Assembly (NCBI RefSeq): GCF_001601815.1
Contig: NZ_LUKG01000043.1
Coordinates: 1-34,541, forward strand
Source of the DNA: Flavihumibacter sp. CACIAM 22H1
GTDB taxonomy: Bacteria > Bacteroidota > Bacteroidia > Chitinophagales > Chitinophagaceae
Reading direction: 5' to 3'
DNA: 34,541 nucleotides
In this document: one piece after another, positions 15,689 through 25,364 of the stretch
Position numbering within the stretch: the first letter of the stretch is position 1
Layout: the number at the start of each line of letters is the position of its first letter
Program-made: the position numbers and the translations under genes
Notes under the pieces: generated by a model
Seen by the model: the letters and a program-made list of their open reading frames with translations, nothing else
What the model was told of the DNA's origin: nothing
Databases searched by the model: none

Positions 15689-16210
15689 ATGCCTGCTACC
15701 AAGAATGCTGAAAAAGAAATTTCTACCTGGTATGAACAATACCGCGACCAGCTTTCGCATTTTGCGATGCGCCTGGGACTACAGCATTGTGAAGCAGAAG
15801 ACCTCATCAATCAATTGTTCCTGGAACTTTGGGAAAAGCAGACCGATCTCTCCTCTATTGAAAAACCCAAAACATTTTTGCTGACGGCACTTAAAAGGCG
15901 GCTGATTGACCAGTACCGGAAGAAAAAATCCAACTTATTTATTGTTACGGATCAACTATCTAAGGAAGAAACAGAACCAGGCCCGCAGTTTATTATGGAA
16001 CAAGCCGAAGAGCAGGCCCGGCTCCTCACCCATCTTTCCACTACTTATGCAGGTTTACCCAAACGCCTGAAGGAAATCCTTTACCTCAAATATTATAAAG
16101 GATATTCTACGAATGATATTGCATCCAGCTTTGGTATCTCCAACCGCACGGTTTATAATAGCCTGTTCGAAGCCATCAGACTACTTCGTTCCAGGCTGTC
16201 CAAAAAATAA
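15689..16210 (+). CDS. ECF-type RNA polymerase sigma factor of a Sus-type uptake locus
   Basis: The 173-residue sigma-70 family protein has region 2 at about residues 12-75 (EAEDLINQLFLELWEK, then KTFLLTALKRRLIDQYRKKK) and region 4 at about 118-170 (GLPKRLKEILYLKYYKGYST, then NDIASSFGISNRTVYNSLFEA). It is followed after 71 bases by a FecR-type anti-sigma gene and then SusC/SusD, the standard order for cell-surface signalling in Bacteroidota. It is expected to be held inactive by the anti-sigma until the SusC receptor binds its ligand. Its upstream region is shared with the divergent CHASE2 gene; TAAGTTTA near 15650 is a weak -7 candidate. Confidence 0.93.
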   Translation: MPATKNAEKEISTWYEQYRDQLSHFAMRLGLQHCEAEDLINQLFLELWEKQTDLSSIEKPKTFLLTALKRRLIDQYRKKKSNLFIVTDQLSKEETEPGPQFIMEQAEEQARLLTHLSTTYAGLPKRLKEILYLKYYKGYSTNDIASSFGISNRTVYNSLFEAIRLLRSRLSKK

Positions 16211-16281
16211 TTCAAAAAAACCTTCTTTTTTTCCGGTAAATCAAGGCAGCAGCTACGACTGTATTAATACGCATTGCCGCC

Positions 16282-17316
16282 ATGAATCCAGCAAAAAGAA
16301 CAATAGAAGAACTTCTTGCAGACGATAGTTTTTGTAACTATTGTTTCCAAACCAATGAGGAAGATATTCTTTTCTGGGAAACCTATCTTGAACTATACCC
16401 GGAAGAAAAAACAGGCATCCTGGCCGCAAAATCCATTGTACTTGGTTTACGAACTGCTATCGGACAGCAGGAATCCGGTAAGCGCCTTTTTATAAAACCG
16501 CTTCTTCGGATGGCCGCCCTGCTTTTAATAGCGCTAGGGGTTTATTATACCTATGAATGGATTAAGCCGGCAAAAAAACTACCCGGCTTTACGCAGCAAT
16601 CCACTGAGTCTGGTGTATCCAATTTTATTGTTTACACCACCGCACCCGGGGAGCGTAAAAAAATCAGGCTGCCCGATAGTTCAACTGTTGAACTTAATGT
16701 TGCCTCCAGATTACAGTTAACCAAAGATTTTAATAAAACCAACCGCGATCTCTACCTGGAAGGAGAAGCATTGTTTGACGTTAGCCATAATGAAGAACTT
16801 CCGTTTATTGTTCAAACACCCGGATATGAAGTAAGGGTACTTGGCACCCTATTTAATGTAAAAGCATACCCCGGTGAATCAATTAGTGAAACTTCCCTTA
16901 TAAGAGGGAAGGTTAAATTATTTAAGCCAGACGGAGGCCATCTTACCCTGCTTCCTCTTCAAAAAGTAGTGTTTGAAAACAAATCAACACGTGTTATGAA
17001 CCAGGTAGCAGATTCCTTACCAGCACCGGGTATTCAACATATTATGCCAATTACCAAAAATCCGGAAGGGGCAATCAGCGAAATATCCTGGACAGTAAAT
17101 ACCCTTCGTTTCGAAAATGAATCTCTGTCAGACATCAGGGGCAAACTGGAACGATGGTATAATATTCATATCGAATGGAACGACAGTATAATTGGTAGCT
17201 ATCGCTTTACCGGAACTTTTCAGAACGAACCTATTGAAAAGGTATTAGAAGCCCTTCAATTCAGTTACCCGTTTAATTATTCAATAAATCAGGACAAGGT
17301 TATCTTATCAAAATAA
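16282..17316 (+). CDS. FecR-family anti-sigma factor
   Basis: The 344-residue protein has a cytoplasmic N-terminus of about 70 residues that should bind the sigma factor and one membrane helix at about 72-92 (MAALLLIALGVYYTYEW). A periplasmic FecR domain covers about 117-215 (YTTAPGERKKIRLPDSSTVE, LYLEGEALFDVSHNEELPFI, YEVRVLGTLFNVKAYP). The C-terminal DUF4974-like domain covers about 268-343 (LRFENESLSDIRGKLERWYN onward, YRFTGTFQNEPIEKVLEALQ). The last part resembles an STN module and likely contacts the partner SusC. It lies between the sigma and SusC genes on the same strand. Function is by strong family precedent. Confidence 0.94.
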   Translation: MNPAKRTIEELLADDSFCNYCFQTNEEDILFWETYLELYPEEKTGILAAKSIVLGLRTAIGQQESGKRLFIKPLLRMAALLLIALGVYYTYEWIKPAKKLPGFTQQSTESGVSNFIVYTTAPGERKKIRLPDSSTVELNVASRLQLTKDFNKTNRDLYLEGEALFDVSHNEELPFIVQTPGYEVRVLGTLFNVKAYPGESISETSLIRGKVKLFKPDGGHLTLLPLQKVVFENKSTRVMNQVADSLPAPGIQHIMPITKNPEGAISEISWTVNTLRFENESLSDIRGKLERWYNIHIEWNDSIIGSYRFTGTFQNEPIEKVLEALQFSYPFNYSINQDKVILSK

Positions 17317-17318
17317 AT

Positions 17319-17348
17319 AAGGAGAATTGGTTGCAGCCAATCCTCCTT
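17319..17348 (+). terminator. Imperfect hairpin between the anti-sigma and SusC genes
   Basis: AAGGAG-A-ATTGG (17319-17330) pairs with CCAAT-C-CTCCTT (17337-17348) around a 6-base loop. There are 11 base pairs and a single A/C mismatch. It lies three bases after the FecR stop. There is no long U-tract, so it is more likely a weak terminator, attenuator or RNA-stability element that lets SusC/SusD be expressed differently from the regulators. Confidence 0.5.
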
Positions 17349-17413
17349 GAAGTTGCTGCTCATCCCCTAAGTAAGAATGAGCGCTATTGTTCATAAATAA
17401 ACCATACAAAGGT

Positions 17414-20400
17414 ATGAAAATTTACTGCCTTATGTTTAGTCCGCCTCCACGCAGGTACGGACTACTCAAAATCATGAGAATCATGAAACTGACTGCCCTG
17501 CTGCTGCTAGCTGCCACCCTGCATGTATCGGCCAAATCCTATTCCCAGAAAAAGGTCACGGTCGATTTCAACAAAATTCCACTTACAGAAGCCCTCCGGT
17601 TGCTGGAGCGTAAAACCGATTACCGGTTCGTTTACAGCAATATTGTACTGGAAAAAAACCTGCTTGTGGATTTTTCGGCCCGCAACATGCCGCTTGAAAT
17701 GGTGCTGGATAGTTTATTATCAAGATCTAACCTGGCCCATAAACAGATCTCCGGGAACCTGATCGCTATTCGGTCTACTATCGTTTCTTATAAACAGGAT
17801 ATTGTAATTAAAGGCCGGGTTACCGATACCAAGGGAAACCCCTTAAGTAATGTAAGCGTATTCAATGAAAAAGGAATCGGTGTTTACACCAATGACAACG
17901 GTGAATATTCAATTAGTGCTGATGACAACGGTAAACTCACCTTCAGTTATGTAGGTTTTGTTGCACAAACCATCGACATTAAAAACCAAACCAATATTTC
18001 AATTTCATTACAGGTAAGTAATAATGAATTATCGGATGTAGTAGTGGTAGGTTATGGCACGCAGAGCCGACGAAAAATTACAGGGGCAGTAGCCACTGTA
18101 AGTGGAGAAACGCTCAATCAGCGCGTAGCTACAAACCCGGCTACTTTACTACAGGGCCAGTTGCCCGGCCTGCAGGTAATACAAGGATCTGGTGAACCCG
18201 GTGCAGAAAATGTGAGTTTCAGAGTGCGCGGTATCGGCACCTTCAGCGAAGCTGGTAGTTCACCACTTATAATTGTAGACGGCTTACCCGGAAGCATCAC
18301 CGCACTTAACCCCAATGATATTGAATCCATCAGCGTATTGAAAGATGCTGCCTCTGCTGCCATTTATGGCTCACGCGGAGCCAATGGAGTTATTGTTGTA
18401 AAAACCAAAAAAGGTGGTAATGGATTTTCTCTCAGTTATAATTATAACCTAGGTATTACCAATGTAACTTCCCTGCCCGATATGATTACCAACTCAGCGG
18501 AGTATATGGAATTGTATAACGAGGCCCGCACCAATTCAGGATTACAGCCGCAGTATACCCAGGCTCAGATCGATCTTTATAAAAATGCTACCGACCGCGT
18601 AAAATACCCGAATCATAACTGGCTGAACGATCTGTTTCAAACCGCCATTGTACAAAACCATTACCTCAACCTGAGTGGAGGAAAAGAAGGAACCAGCTAT
18701 CATGTTGGTATTGGCTTAACCGATCAGCCAGGTACTATGGTAGGATTTGACTTCAAAAAATACACCCTTGATTTTGGGTTAAGTTCAAAAATCAATAAAC
18801 GCATTACCATCGGGTCCAATATCCAGATGCGTTATGGTAACAAGAACAATCCTCGCCAGGGAGCCGGCGATCAGTTCCTCTCTACCCTGGCCCAATCTCC
18901 CCTGTATCCACCAAGAGCGCCCGATGGCCGCTGGATAAAACGGGCATTTCCGAATGAACAGGGAAATAAAAACTCGATCGCTATTGTTCATGAAGGCGCT
19001 ACCCGTCAAACAGAAACCTATTACCTGCAGGGAAACCTGAACATGGAAGTACAGCTCTTCAAAGGATTATCCTGGGAAACCCGCGCGGGTGCCAATTACT
19101 CAGCTGGTAAATACAACGATTTCCGGCCTACCGTACAGTTGTTCTACTACAATGATATGAGCCCGGCAGGCAACCTGGACGTAGGTTCACCTGGCCTCGA
19201 AGTTGGACGGGATGATAATATTTACACCGTGTTTTATAGCCAATTCAACTATAAACGAAGTTTTGGAGAACATACGGTAAGCGGTTTCGCCGGTTACCAG
19301 GAAGAACATAATGTTGCCAGCAATATCAATGCTTTCCGGAACCAGTTTACTACCAATATTCTCAGAGAACTTAATGCCGGACCAACCAATGGCATGACCA
19401 ATAGCGGAAGCTCCAATGAGTGGGCACTACGCTCCTACTATGGCAACCTCAACTACGATTACCAGGATAAATACCTGGTTGGATTCAGTTTACGGAATGA
19501 TGGAACCTCCCGCCTTCCGACAGCTACCCGCAGAGGTTGGTTTTATTCTGGCTCAGCCGCCTGGCGCTTAAGCAGTGAAAATTTTCTTATGCAGGTAAAA
19601 TGGCTGAATGATCTTAAACTCCGGGCTTCCTATGGAAAACTGGGTAACCAGAACATAGGTATCTATCCCTACCAGCCCACCTTACAAAACAGGGATTATG
19701 TGTTCAATAATAGTCTGCAACCGGGCTATTCAGCGTCCACCCTCGTAGACCCCTCACTAATTTGGGAATCGGCCAGTGTATTTGATCTGGGTATTGACTT
19801 TACAGCCTTTAACAATAAACTTACCGTAATTGCTGACTGGTACAATAAAAGAACCTATGATATTCTGCGGCAAGCACAGATTCCCTTATGGGTTGGTTTG
19901 AATTCGCCTACTATCAACAATGGTTCTGTACGTGATAAAGGTTTTGAACTGGCTATCCAGTACCGAGATCAGCTCAACAAAAATCTTGGCTATTTTATCG
20001 GCGGTAATGTACAGCGTTATAAAAACAGCCTGGAGAATTATGGCAGTACTGATATTGCCGGACGTTCTATCCGTAAAGAAGGAATGGAACTGGATGCTTA
20101 TTATCTCTATATCTGGGACGGCATTTTTCAAAACCAGGAAGAAATTGACAAATCCCCCACACAACCTGTTACCGCCCGACCCGGCGATCTGAAAATCCGC
20201 GACATTGATGGCAATGGAAAAATCGATGACAAGGACAGGACAAGAGTAGATGGGAAATACCCAAGTTTTCAATATGCGCTGAACCTGGGCCTTAATTTTA
20301 AGCAATTTGATTTCAGTGCACAACTGTATGGCTCAGCCGGACAAAAAATCTATGTGAATGGCTGGGGAATTGAACCCTTCCGCCAGGGATCATTACCAAC

Positions 20401-20740
20401 CACCGATTGGCGTAATCGCTGGACACCCGATAATCCTTCCCAAACCATGCCACGCATTTATGTTGCAGACGGATATGCACCCGTACAGAATTATGCGTCT
20501 ACCTATTTCCTGAAAGACGCTTCCTTCATGCGGCTAAAAAATATTCAACTCGGATATACTTTACCGGGCGCTATCCTGAAGAAACTCACCATGAAGTCTG
20601 CCCGATTGTACTTTACTGCCGACAATGTATTCACCATCAGCAAATTCCCGGGCCTCGATCCTGAACGCGTAGGGGATGGCACCTATGTAACCTATCCTCA
20701 ACTCCGCACTTTCACGTTTGGAGCAATGGTTCAATTTTAA
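17414..20740 (+). CDS. SusC-family TonB-dependent outer-membrane receptor with STN domain
   Basis: I start at 17414 (MKIYCLMFSPPPRRYG, preceded by AAAGG); an in-frame Met nine codons earlier is possible. The 1108-residue product has a long N-terminus with signal sequence (MKLTALLLLAATLHVSA, about 24-40). An STN domain (about 47-115) would signal to the anti-sigma factor. A carboxypeptidase-regulatory-like domain (about 130-205, IKGRVTDTKGNPLSNVSVFN) precedes a TonB-box-like VVVVGYGTQ (209-217), the plug (KITGAVATVSG, VRGIGTF, GSRGANGVIVVKTKKG) and a 22-strand barrel ending in AMVQF. It should import a nutrient, probably a glycan or oligosaccharide, across the outer membrane with the SusD encoded 17 bases downstream. 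The STN domain, sigma and FecR together indicate substrate-induced trans-envelope signalling. Confidence 0.95.
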   Translation: MKIYCLMFSPPPRRYGLLKIMRIMKLTALLLLAATLHVSAKSYSQKKVTVDFNKIPLTEALRLLERKTDYRFVYSNIVLEKNLLVDFSARNMPLEMVLDSLLSRSNLAHKQISGNLIAIRSTIVSYKQDIVIKGRVTDTKGNPLSNVSVFNEKGIGVYTNDNGEYSISADDNGKLTFSYVGFVAQTIDIKNQTNISISLQVSNNELSDVVVVGYGTQSRRKITGAVATVSGETLNQRVATNPATLLQGQLPGLQVIQGSGEPGAENVSFRVRGIGTFSEAGSSPLIIVDGLPGSITALNPNDIESISVLKDAASAAIYGSRGANGVIVVKTKKGGNGFSLSYNYNLGITNVTSLPDMITNSAEYMELYNEARTNSGLQPQYTQAQIDLYKNATDRVKYPNHNWLNDLFQTAIVQNHYLNLSGGKEGTSYHVGIGLTDQPGTMVGFDFKKYTLDFGLSSKINKRITIGSNIQMRYGNKNNPRQGAGDQFLSTLAQSPLYPPRAPDGRWIKRAFPNEQGNKNSIAIVHEGATRQTETYYLQGNLNMEVQLFKGLSWETRAGANYSAGKYNDFRPTVQLFYYNDMSPAGNLDVGSPGLEVGRDDNIYTVFYSQFNYKRSFGEHTVSGFAGYQEEHNVASNINAFRNQFTTNILRELNAGPTNGMTNSGSSNEWALRSYYGNLNYDYQDKYLVGFSLRNDGTSRLPTATRRGWFYSGSAAWRLSSENFLMQVKWLNDLKLRASYGKLGNQNIGIYPYQPTLQNRDYVFNNSLQPGYSASTLVDPSLIWESASVFDLGIDFTAFNNKLTVIADWYNKRTYDILRQAQIPLWVGLNSPTINNGSVRDKGFELAIQYRDQLNKNLGYFIGGNVQRYKNSLENYGSTDIAGRSIRKEGMELDAYYLYIWDGIFQNQEEIDKSPTQPVTARPGDLKIRDIDGNGKIDDKDRTRVDGKYPSFQYALNLGLNFKQFDFSAQLYGSAGQKIYVNGWGIEPFRQGSLPTTDWRNRWTPDNPSQTMPRIYVADGYAPVQNYASTYFLKDASFMRLKNIQLGYTLPGAILKKLTMKSARLYFTADNVFTISKFPGLDPERVGDGTYVTYPQLRTFTFGAMVQF

Positions 20741-20757
20741 CTGACAAAAAAACTAGT

Positions 20758-22251
20758 ATGAAAATCTTTTATAAATTTTTATTCACCGGCCTTGCAGCTG
20801 CTACCCTTAGCACCAGTTGTAAAAAGGATTTGCTGGAAGTAAATCCGCGTGATCAGCTATCTACTACCGTATTCTGGAAATCAGAACGAGACGCCGATCT
20901 TGCCTTAACCGGCCTTTACAATTACCTCTATGCTTCCGGTGGAAACTGGGGTTGCTCGCAATACGAAATCATGGGCTGGGACAGTTATACCGATGATGTG
21001 TATTCGCAGCACGATTACGGCGGGGGACGTTCAGCTACATCTTCCGGCATAACACCTACGAGTGGCGGTTACATTTACAGTTACTACGAAAACAACTATC
21101 GTGCTTTGGCTGCCATTAACAGCTTCCTGGCCAATATTGATAAAGTTCTATCGGGTGATAAATTGACCCAATATAAGGCAGAGGGCCATTTTTTACGCGC
21201 ATTTAATTACCTCTACCTGGCTCAATTGTATGGAAATGTGCCTTTAATAACAGCCGATCCCTTTACACTGGACTTCAACAAGGGTGTAGCAAAATCATCC
21301 AAGGCCGATATTCTGAAATTTGTATTAGATGAACTGGATATTGCCATTGCAGGGCTGCCGGATCAGGGTTATACCGGGGGGCATGCTGTTAAAGGCACGG
21401 CACTTGGGTATAAAGTAAGGGCTTTACTGGAATTAAAACAATATGCCGCTGCAGCCGCTGCCGCTAAACAAATCATAGATGGAAACAAATTCAGTTTGAA
21501 CAGCAACTATGCAGCTAATTTTTATAAAGCAGGACAACGTACCAGCCAGGAAATCATGTTCTCGGTGGTTTATCTTGCGCCGAATATTGTGCATGCTGAT
21601 GCGGCACTGAATGTAGCCATGCACCGTTGGGGCGGATTTGTAGGCACACAAAACCTGATCGATGAATACGAAGCCGGTGATCCCCGAATGACCATGACCT
21701 GGTTTTTTGCAGGTGATGGTGCCGACAAGGGTTGGCCCTTTGATGACCCGGCGGTTGCTTCTCCAGGAAGAGCAGAATGGCCGGCTAATTTTTATATTCC
21801 CAAAAAATGGCTTACCCCTGGTGTTCGTAATCCTGATTATGGTTTACAGGGGGATAACGATTTTGTGTTACTCCGGTATGCAGATATTAAACTGCTTTAT
21901 GCAGAAGCACAGAACGAAGCAGTAGGTCCGGATGCAAGCGTATACGAGCAGGTGAATGAGGTACGCAATCGGCCGGGCGTTGAAATGCCTGCACTTCCTG
22001 TCGGACTTTCACAGGCAGAGATGAGAGAACGAATCCGTCATGAACGCAGGGTAGAATTGCCCCTGGAAGGAATCCGCTATTTTGATCTCAGAAGATGGGG
22101 AATTGCAAAAGAAAAAATCAATGGCTTTGCCCCTAATCCGGCATTTCCGGACATCCGGTTGAAGTACGAAGACAAATACGAATTCTGGCCACTTCCGCAA
22201 AGGGAGATTGACCGCAATAAAGGCGTTCTGGAACAGAATACCGGTTACTAA
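20758..22251 (+). CDS. SusD/RagB-family outer-membrane nutrient-binding lipoprotein
   Basis: The 497-residue lipoprotein has a lipobox at STSC (Cys21). The SusD pattern is clear: VNPRDQLSTTVFWKSERDAD, the TPR-like helices (EGHFLRAFNYLYLAQLYGNV) and the C-terminal RHERRVELPLEGIRYFDLRR motif near residues 425-445. The final WPLPQREIDRNKGVLEQNTG is also typical. It caps the SusC channel and binds the incoming substrate at the cell surface. It is the last gene of the plus-strand unit, followed by a strong intrinsic terminator. The ligand cannot be told from sequence. Confidence 0.95.
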   Translation: MKIFYKFLFTGLAAATLSTSCKKDLLEVNPRDQLSTTVFWKSERDADLALTGLYNYLYASGGNWGCSQYEIMGWDSYTDDVYSQHDYGGGRSATSSGITPTSGGYIYSYYENNYRALAAINSFLANIDKVLSGDKLTQYKAEGHFLRAFNYLYLAQLYGNVPLITADPFTLDFNKGVAKSSKADILKFVLDELDIAIAGLPDQGYTGGHAVKGTALGYKVRALLELKQYAAAAAAAKQIIDGNKFSLNSNYAANFYKAGQRTSQEIMFSVVYLAPNIVHADAALNVAMHRWGGFVGTQNLIDEYEAGDPRMTMTWFFAGDGADKGWPFDDPAVASPGRAEWPANFYIPKKWLTPGVRNPDYGLQGDNDFVLLRYADIKLLYAEAQNEAVGPDASVYEQVNEVRNRPGVEMPALPVGLSQAEMRERIRHERRVELPLEGIRYFDLRRWGIAKEKINGFAPNPAFPDIRLKYEDKYEFWPLPQREIDRNKGVLEQNTGY

Positions 22252-22274
22252 GCAGTAGAGTTTTGGTTAAGCAG

Positions 22275-22303
22275 GGTCGTCTTCTTCGGAAGACGACCTT
22301 TTT
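22275..22303 (+). terminator. Intrinsic terminator after the sigma-fecR-susC-susD unit
   Basis: A perfect 10-bp stem (GGTCGTCTTC, 22275-22284; GAAGACGACC, 22289-22298) closes a TTCG tetraloop and is followed by TTTTT. On the minus strand there is no T-tract after the stem, so it acts mainly for the plus-strand transcript. The T-tract touches the stop of the convergent FAD oxidoreductase gene. Confidence 0.93.
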
Positions 22304-24278
22304 ATTGCAGGGGTTTCAATAAAATTGCATCCGCCAGCAGCAGCCCTTTTTCACCGGTGCCTTGTAAACGGATACTGGCACCCGGCTTCAATTCAAAGGT
22401 TCCCAGTTTATGCCATATTCCGGATGTTTGCCCGCTTACCTCAATCGAACTAAGATCAATCAAGAGGTTATGTGTTTTTTTTCCATCCCTTATAATCCAG
22501 TTCATAACCCTGGTATGACCGGGATGGCGCGGTAACAAATACACATAAAGTTCGTAGCTACCCGCACCCGGTAAAAGCGGGCGGTAAACCACCCGGCCAG
22601 AAGCCGCTCCATCTTTCAACGCAAGTATATCTTTACCAAATCCGATATATGGTAGTTTTTTCCAGCTGCCTTCTGCTTTTACCTGACTTGCATTATCTGT
22701 ATCGAGCAAGATTTCCGGCTTGGAACCATCTGCCAGTGGATTTCGCTTTAGCTCTTCCTGTAATGCCGTAACATTTATATCCTGAACAGCTTTTGCTTCA
22801 TTAATGGCCATGGTAGCAGCTACGGCGGCTGATTGTCCTAATACCATAAACACCGGCTCCATACGGATAGACCCATACGCTATATGGCTGGCACTTAAAC
22901 AAACCGGAACCAATAAGTTAGTACAGTCTGTTTTTTTAGGTACCAATGAACGATAACTGATGGGATAAGGACCGAAACCTCCGATCTGTACATCGCCTTC
23001 ATTTTTTACCATCCCATTTATAACCAGCCGTTGTGTGTTGTGCGAATCCATAGTATAAGCTGCCATGCCTACGCCATCCTCAACAAGTTCTTTTCCCTGG
23101 CAATTTGCCTGGGTCATTACATAAGAACCGATCATACGGCGGGCTTCCCGTACATATAACTGAGGTGTCCAATGATTGGATTCGAGGTATTCATCTTTAG
23201 GATACCCCCAGGTCAGCATTTCTTCCCGTAAATGCGCGGGCATTCGACGATCGTGCCCGATAAAATACAAGAGCCCCTTGATATAATTGGTATGTTTCAG
23301 TTCAATGGATTTTCGCATTGAATAGTCGGCTTCTGGATAAGCATAGTTTTCACCAATCATATCCGTTGAAAAAGGCCCGTTATTATTGATATCAGTTTTG
23401 TTATTAGGCATCAGGTCCAGTTTTAAAATAGGTCGCAAACTGGCAGCCGGTGATTTTTGCAGGTACCGAAGTAAAAGTTCATACCGCTCTGGTTGATAAT
23501 CTGCAGGTTCAGTAATGGGAATGCGGTTGTCTGGTTGGTTGGTTAAACAGATCCGGTAATTATATGCCTGTACTTTGTTATCGCCAGACCCGGCGGGTGC
23601 CAGCTTTTCCTTACTGATACCCCAAAGTAATCCGCTGGAAGAATCTCCCGGAATTTTATAAGGATCCACGCCATCCGGGAACTGATGATACTGATGTACC
23701 TGAACCCCATTATAGGTTTCGCCGTATTGAGCATTAGCTTCCCTACCCACCGTATAAGCTACGCCTGCTTTTGCCATCAAATCGCCTTCATAACTGCAAT
23801 CCAGGAATACTTTTGCCCGGATAGTGCGCCTTTTGCCTGTTAAATCAGTAGGGTTGGCTACCTGTATTTCACGAATGGCTCCGGCTGATTTGGTTAAGTC
23901 TACCAGGGCTGCCTCGTACCAGATTTCCAACCCTCCCCTTTTCACATAAGATTCAAAAGTGGCGAGGGCAACTTTAGGTTCAAACAACCAGGATTCAAAT
24001 TTTCCATAGTAAGCGCCGATCCGCCGGTAAAAATCAAGCGACAAACCACTAACTGCAAATTTATTTCCGATATCTGTATAACCCAATCCACCGGTACTTA
24101 ATCCGCCGATCCTTTTTCCCGGTTCAAGTACTATTACAGATTTTCCCATTTTACTGGCCGTGTACGCTGCTATTATGCCGGCAGAATTTCCGCCATAGAT
24201 ACAGATATCAACAGATTTTGGTTCCTGCCCGCCACTTAAAATAGGCCAGCAACACAAAAGGAAAATTAGCTTATGCAT
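22302..24278 (-). CDS. Exported FAD-dependent oxidoreductase with C-terminal carbohydrate-binding-like domain
   Basis: The 658-residue protein has a signal peptide (MHKLIFLLCCWPILSGGQ). An FAD_oxidored-type Rossmann domain begins at about residue 23 (VDICIYGGNSAGIIAAYTAS, LEPGKRIGGLSTGGLGYTD). Other family stretches are AKVFLDCSYEGDLMAKAGVA, ESNHWTPQLYVREARRMIGS, and CLSASHIAYGSIRMEPVFMV with LGQSAAVAA. From about residue 525 a beta-rich domain (ILLDTDNASQVKAEGSWKKL to the end) resembles golvesin/xanthan-lyase CBD-like modules. Proteins of this kind are common in Bacteroidota glycan loci and are assumed to oxidise sugars or related polyols in the periplasm. It is the last gene of the DeoR-led series, 9 bases after the DHDPS-like gene. 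Substrate unknown. Confidence 0.85.
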   Translation of the reverse strand: MHKLIFLLCCWPILSGGQEPKSVDICIYGGNSAGIIAAYTASKMGKSVIVLEPGKRIGGLSTGGLGYTDIGNKFAVSGLSLDFYRRIGAYYGKFESWLFEPKVALATFESYVKRGGLEIWYEAALVDLTKSAGAIREIQVANPTDLTGKRRTIRAKVFLDCSYEGDLMAKAGVAYTVGREANAQYGETYNGVQVHQYHQFPDGVDPYKIPGDSSSGLLWGISKEKLAPAGSGDNKVQAYNYRICLTNQPDNRIPITEPADYQPERYELLLRYLQKSPAASLRPILKLDLMPNNKTDINNNGPFSTDMIGENYAYPEADYSMRKSIELKHTNYIKGLLYFIGHDRRMPAHLREEMLTWGYPKDEYLESNHWTPQLYVREARRMIGSYVMTQANCQGKELVEDGVGMAAYTMDSHNTQRLVINGMVKNEGDVQIGGFGPYPISYRSLVPKKTDCTNLLVPVCLSASHIAYGSIRMEPVFMVLGQSAAVAATMAINEAKAVQDINVTALQEELKRNPLADGSKPEILLDTDNASQVKAEGSWKKLPYIGFGKDILALKDGAASGRVVYRPLLPGAGSYELYVYLLPRHPGHTRVMNWIIRDGKKTHNLLIDLSSIEVSGQTSGIWHKLGTFELKPGASIRLQGTGEKGLLLADAILLKPLQ

Positions 24279-24287
24279 TAGTTCGTT

Positions 24288-25340
24288 TTATTCGATTGAT
24301 TTTGCGAAATTATCGTCCGTCCATTCCGGGTAAGCAGCAGCAATCCGATCCAGCTCCTCCGCTTGTCCGGGTGATAGTACTTCTTCCGGGTTAAGGCAGT
24401 AGATCCCATTTAACAAGCCCTGCCTGCGTAATACCTCGTGTATTCCGGCGATGCAGCCTTTGAACTGATTGGCAGCGTCAAAAACCACGGCATTCATGTC
24501 GGTAACCGCCGCCCCGATGGTTAATAATGCTGCATAATCTCCTGAAGGGTTGGTACGGCAGGCTTTAATCATTTCCAATAAGGCTACGGCTTTGCTGGTC
24601 CATACAGCCCAATGCCCCAACAGTCCGCCTGAAAATTTTTTTTCTACTACCGTATCGTTTAGTGCAAACCGGTAGGTAGTAAGTAAATCGGCCACAATAT
24701 TGTCATCGTTGCCGGTATAGAGACTGATTTCCCGGTTCCTGGTACTACTGGCTACGGCCCTAACCACATCCAGGGTCTGATAACGATTAAACGCGGCAAT
24801 TTTTATAGCGTATACAGCTGGAATTTCGGCCATTGCCGACCAGAAAGAATAACTCAATACCCTACCTCCAACGGCAGGTTGTAAATAGAAACCAAATACA
24901 GGAATTATGGCTGCGATGGCTTTTGTTCTTTCCAACAGCGCTTCTTCTGAATAATCAGCCAATCCACCCATGCTAACTAACCCAATATGATATCCATATT
25001 TAACCGCCAGTTGGGCTTCCTGTACAGCCTGTTCTGTGGGTCCGCATATACCAGCCACTTTAATAAACCCGGCACTTTGCGGATGCCTGTTTATTTCAGC
25101 GGCCGCCATTTTCAGGATCGGCTCCAGCAGGTTAAAGGCAGGATCCCTGATTTCGAACTGGGTGGTATGTACACCAACTGCCAGTCCACCAGCACCACTG
25201 GCTATATAATAACGGATCAATCGTTCCTGTGCCGTTTGATCTATCTGGAGGTCGGACCTTAATGCCAATGGCAATGCAGGAATTACGACGCCTTGTTTCA
25301 ATGCCTCCAGCCAGGCGGCTGATTGCGGGTCATTGTTCAT
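24288..25340 (-). CDS. Dihydrodipicolinate synthase/N-acetylneuraminate lyase family protein
   Basis: This is a 350-residue TIM-barrel class I aldolase of the DapA/NanA superfamily. The fold signatures include GVVIPALPLAL (about 17-27), RLIRYYIASGAGGLAVGVHT and the HPQSAGFIKVAGICGPTEQA strand. GFYLQPAVGG (150-159) supplies the active-site Tyr152, and YAIKIAAFNRYQT holds the likely Schiff-base Lys180. The C-terminal half diverges from true DapA, and the protein is longer (DapA is about 290). Context with an epimerase-like protein, a transporter and an FAD oxidoreductase argues for cleavage of a sugar acid or related keto acid, not lysine synthesis. Family firm, reaction unknown. Confidence 0.85.
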   Translation of the reverse strand: MNNDPQSAAWLEALKQGVVIPALPLALRSDLQIDQTAQERLIRYYIASGAGGLAVGVHTTQFEIRDPAFNLLEPILKMAAAEINRHPQSAGFIKVAGICGPTEQAVQEAQLAVKYGYHIGLVSMGGLADYSEEALLERTKAIAAIIPVFGFYLQPAVGGRVLSYSFWSAMAEIPAVYAIKIAAFNRYQTLDVVRAVASSTRNREISLYTGNDDNIVADLLTTYRFALNDTVVEKKFSGGLLGHWAVWTSKAVALLEMIKACRTNPSGDYAALLTIGAAVTDMNAVVFDAANQFKGCIAGIHEVLRRQGLLNGIYCLNPEEVLSPGQAEELDRIAAAYPEWTDDNFAKSIE

Positions 25341-25364
25341 GAAAACAGTTTATTTGGGAATGTA

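Noticed and set aside
24288-25340. Assignment as lysine-biosynthetic DapA
   Set aside because: Longer than DapA, divergent C-terminal half, and located in a sugar catabolic operon.
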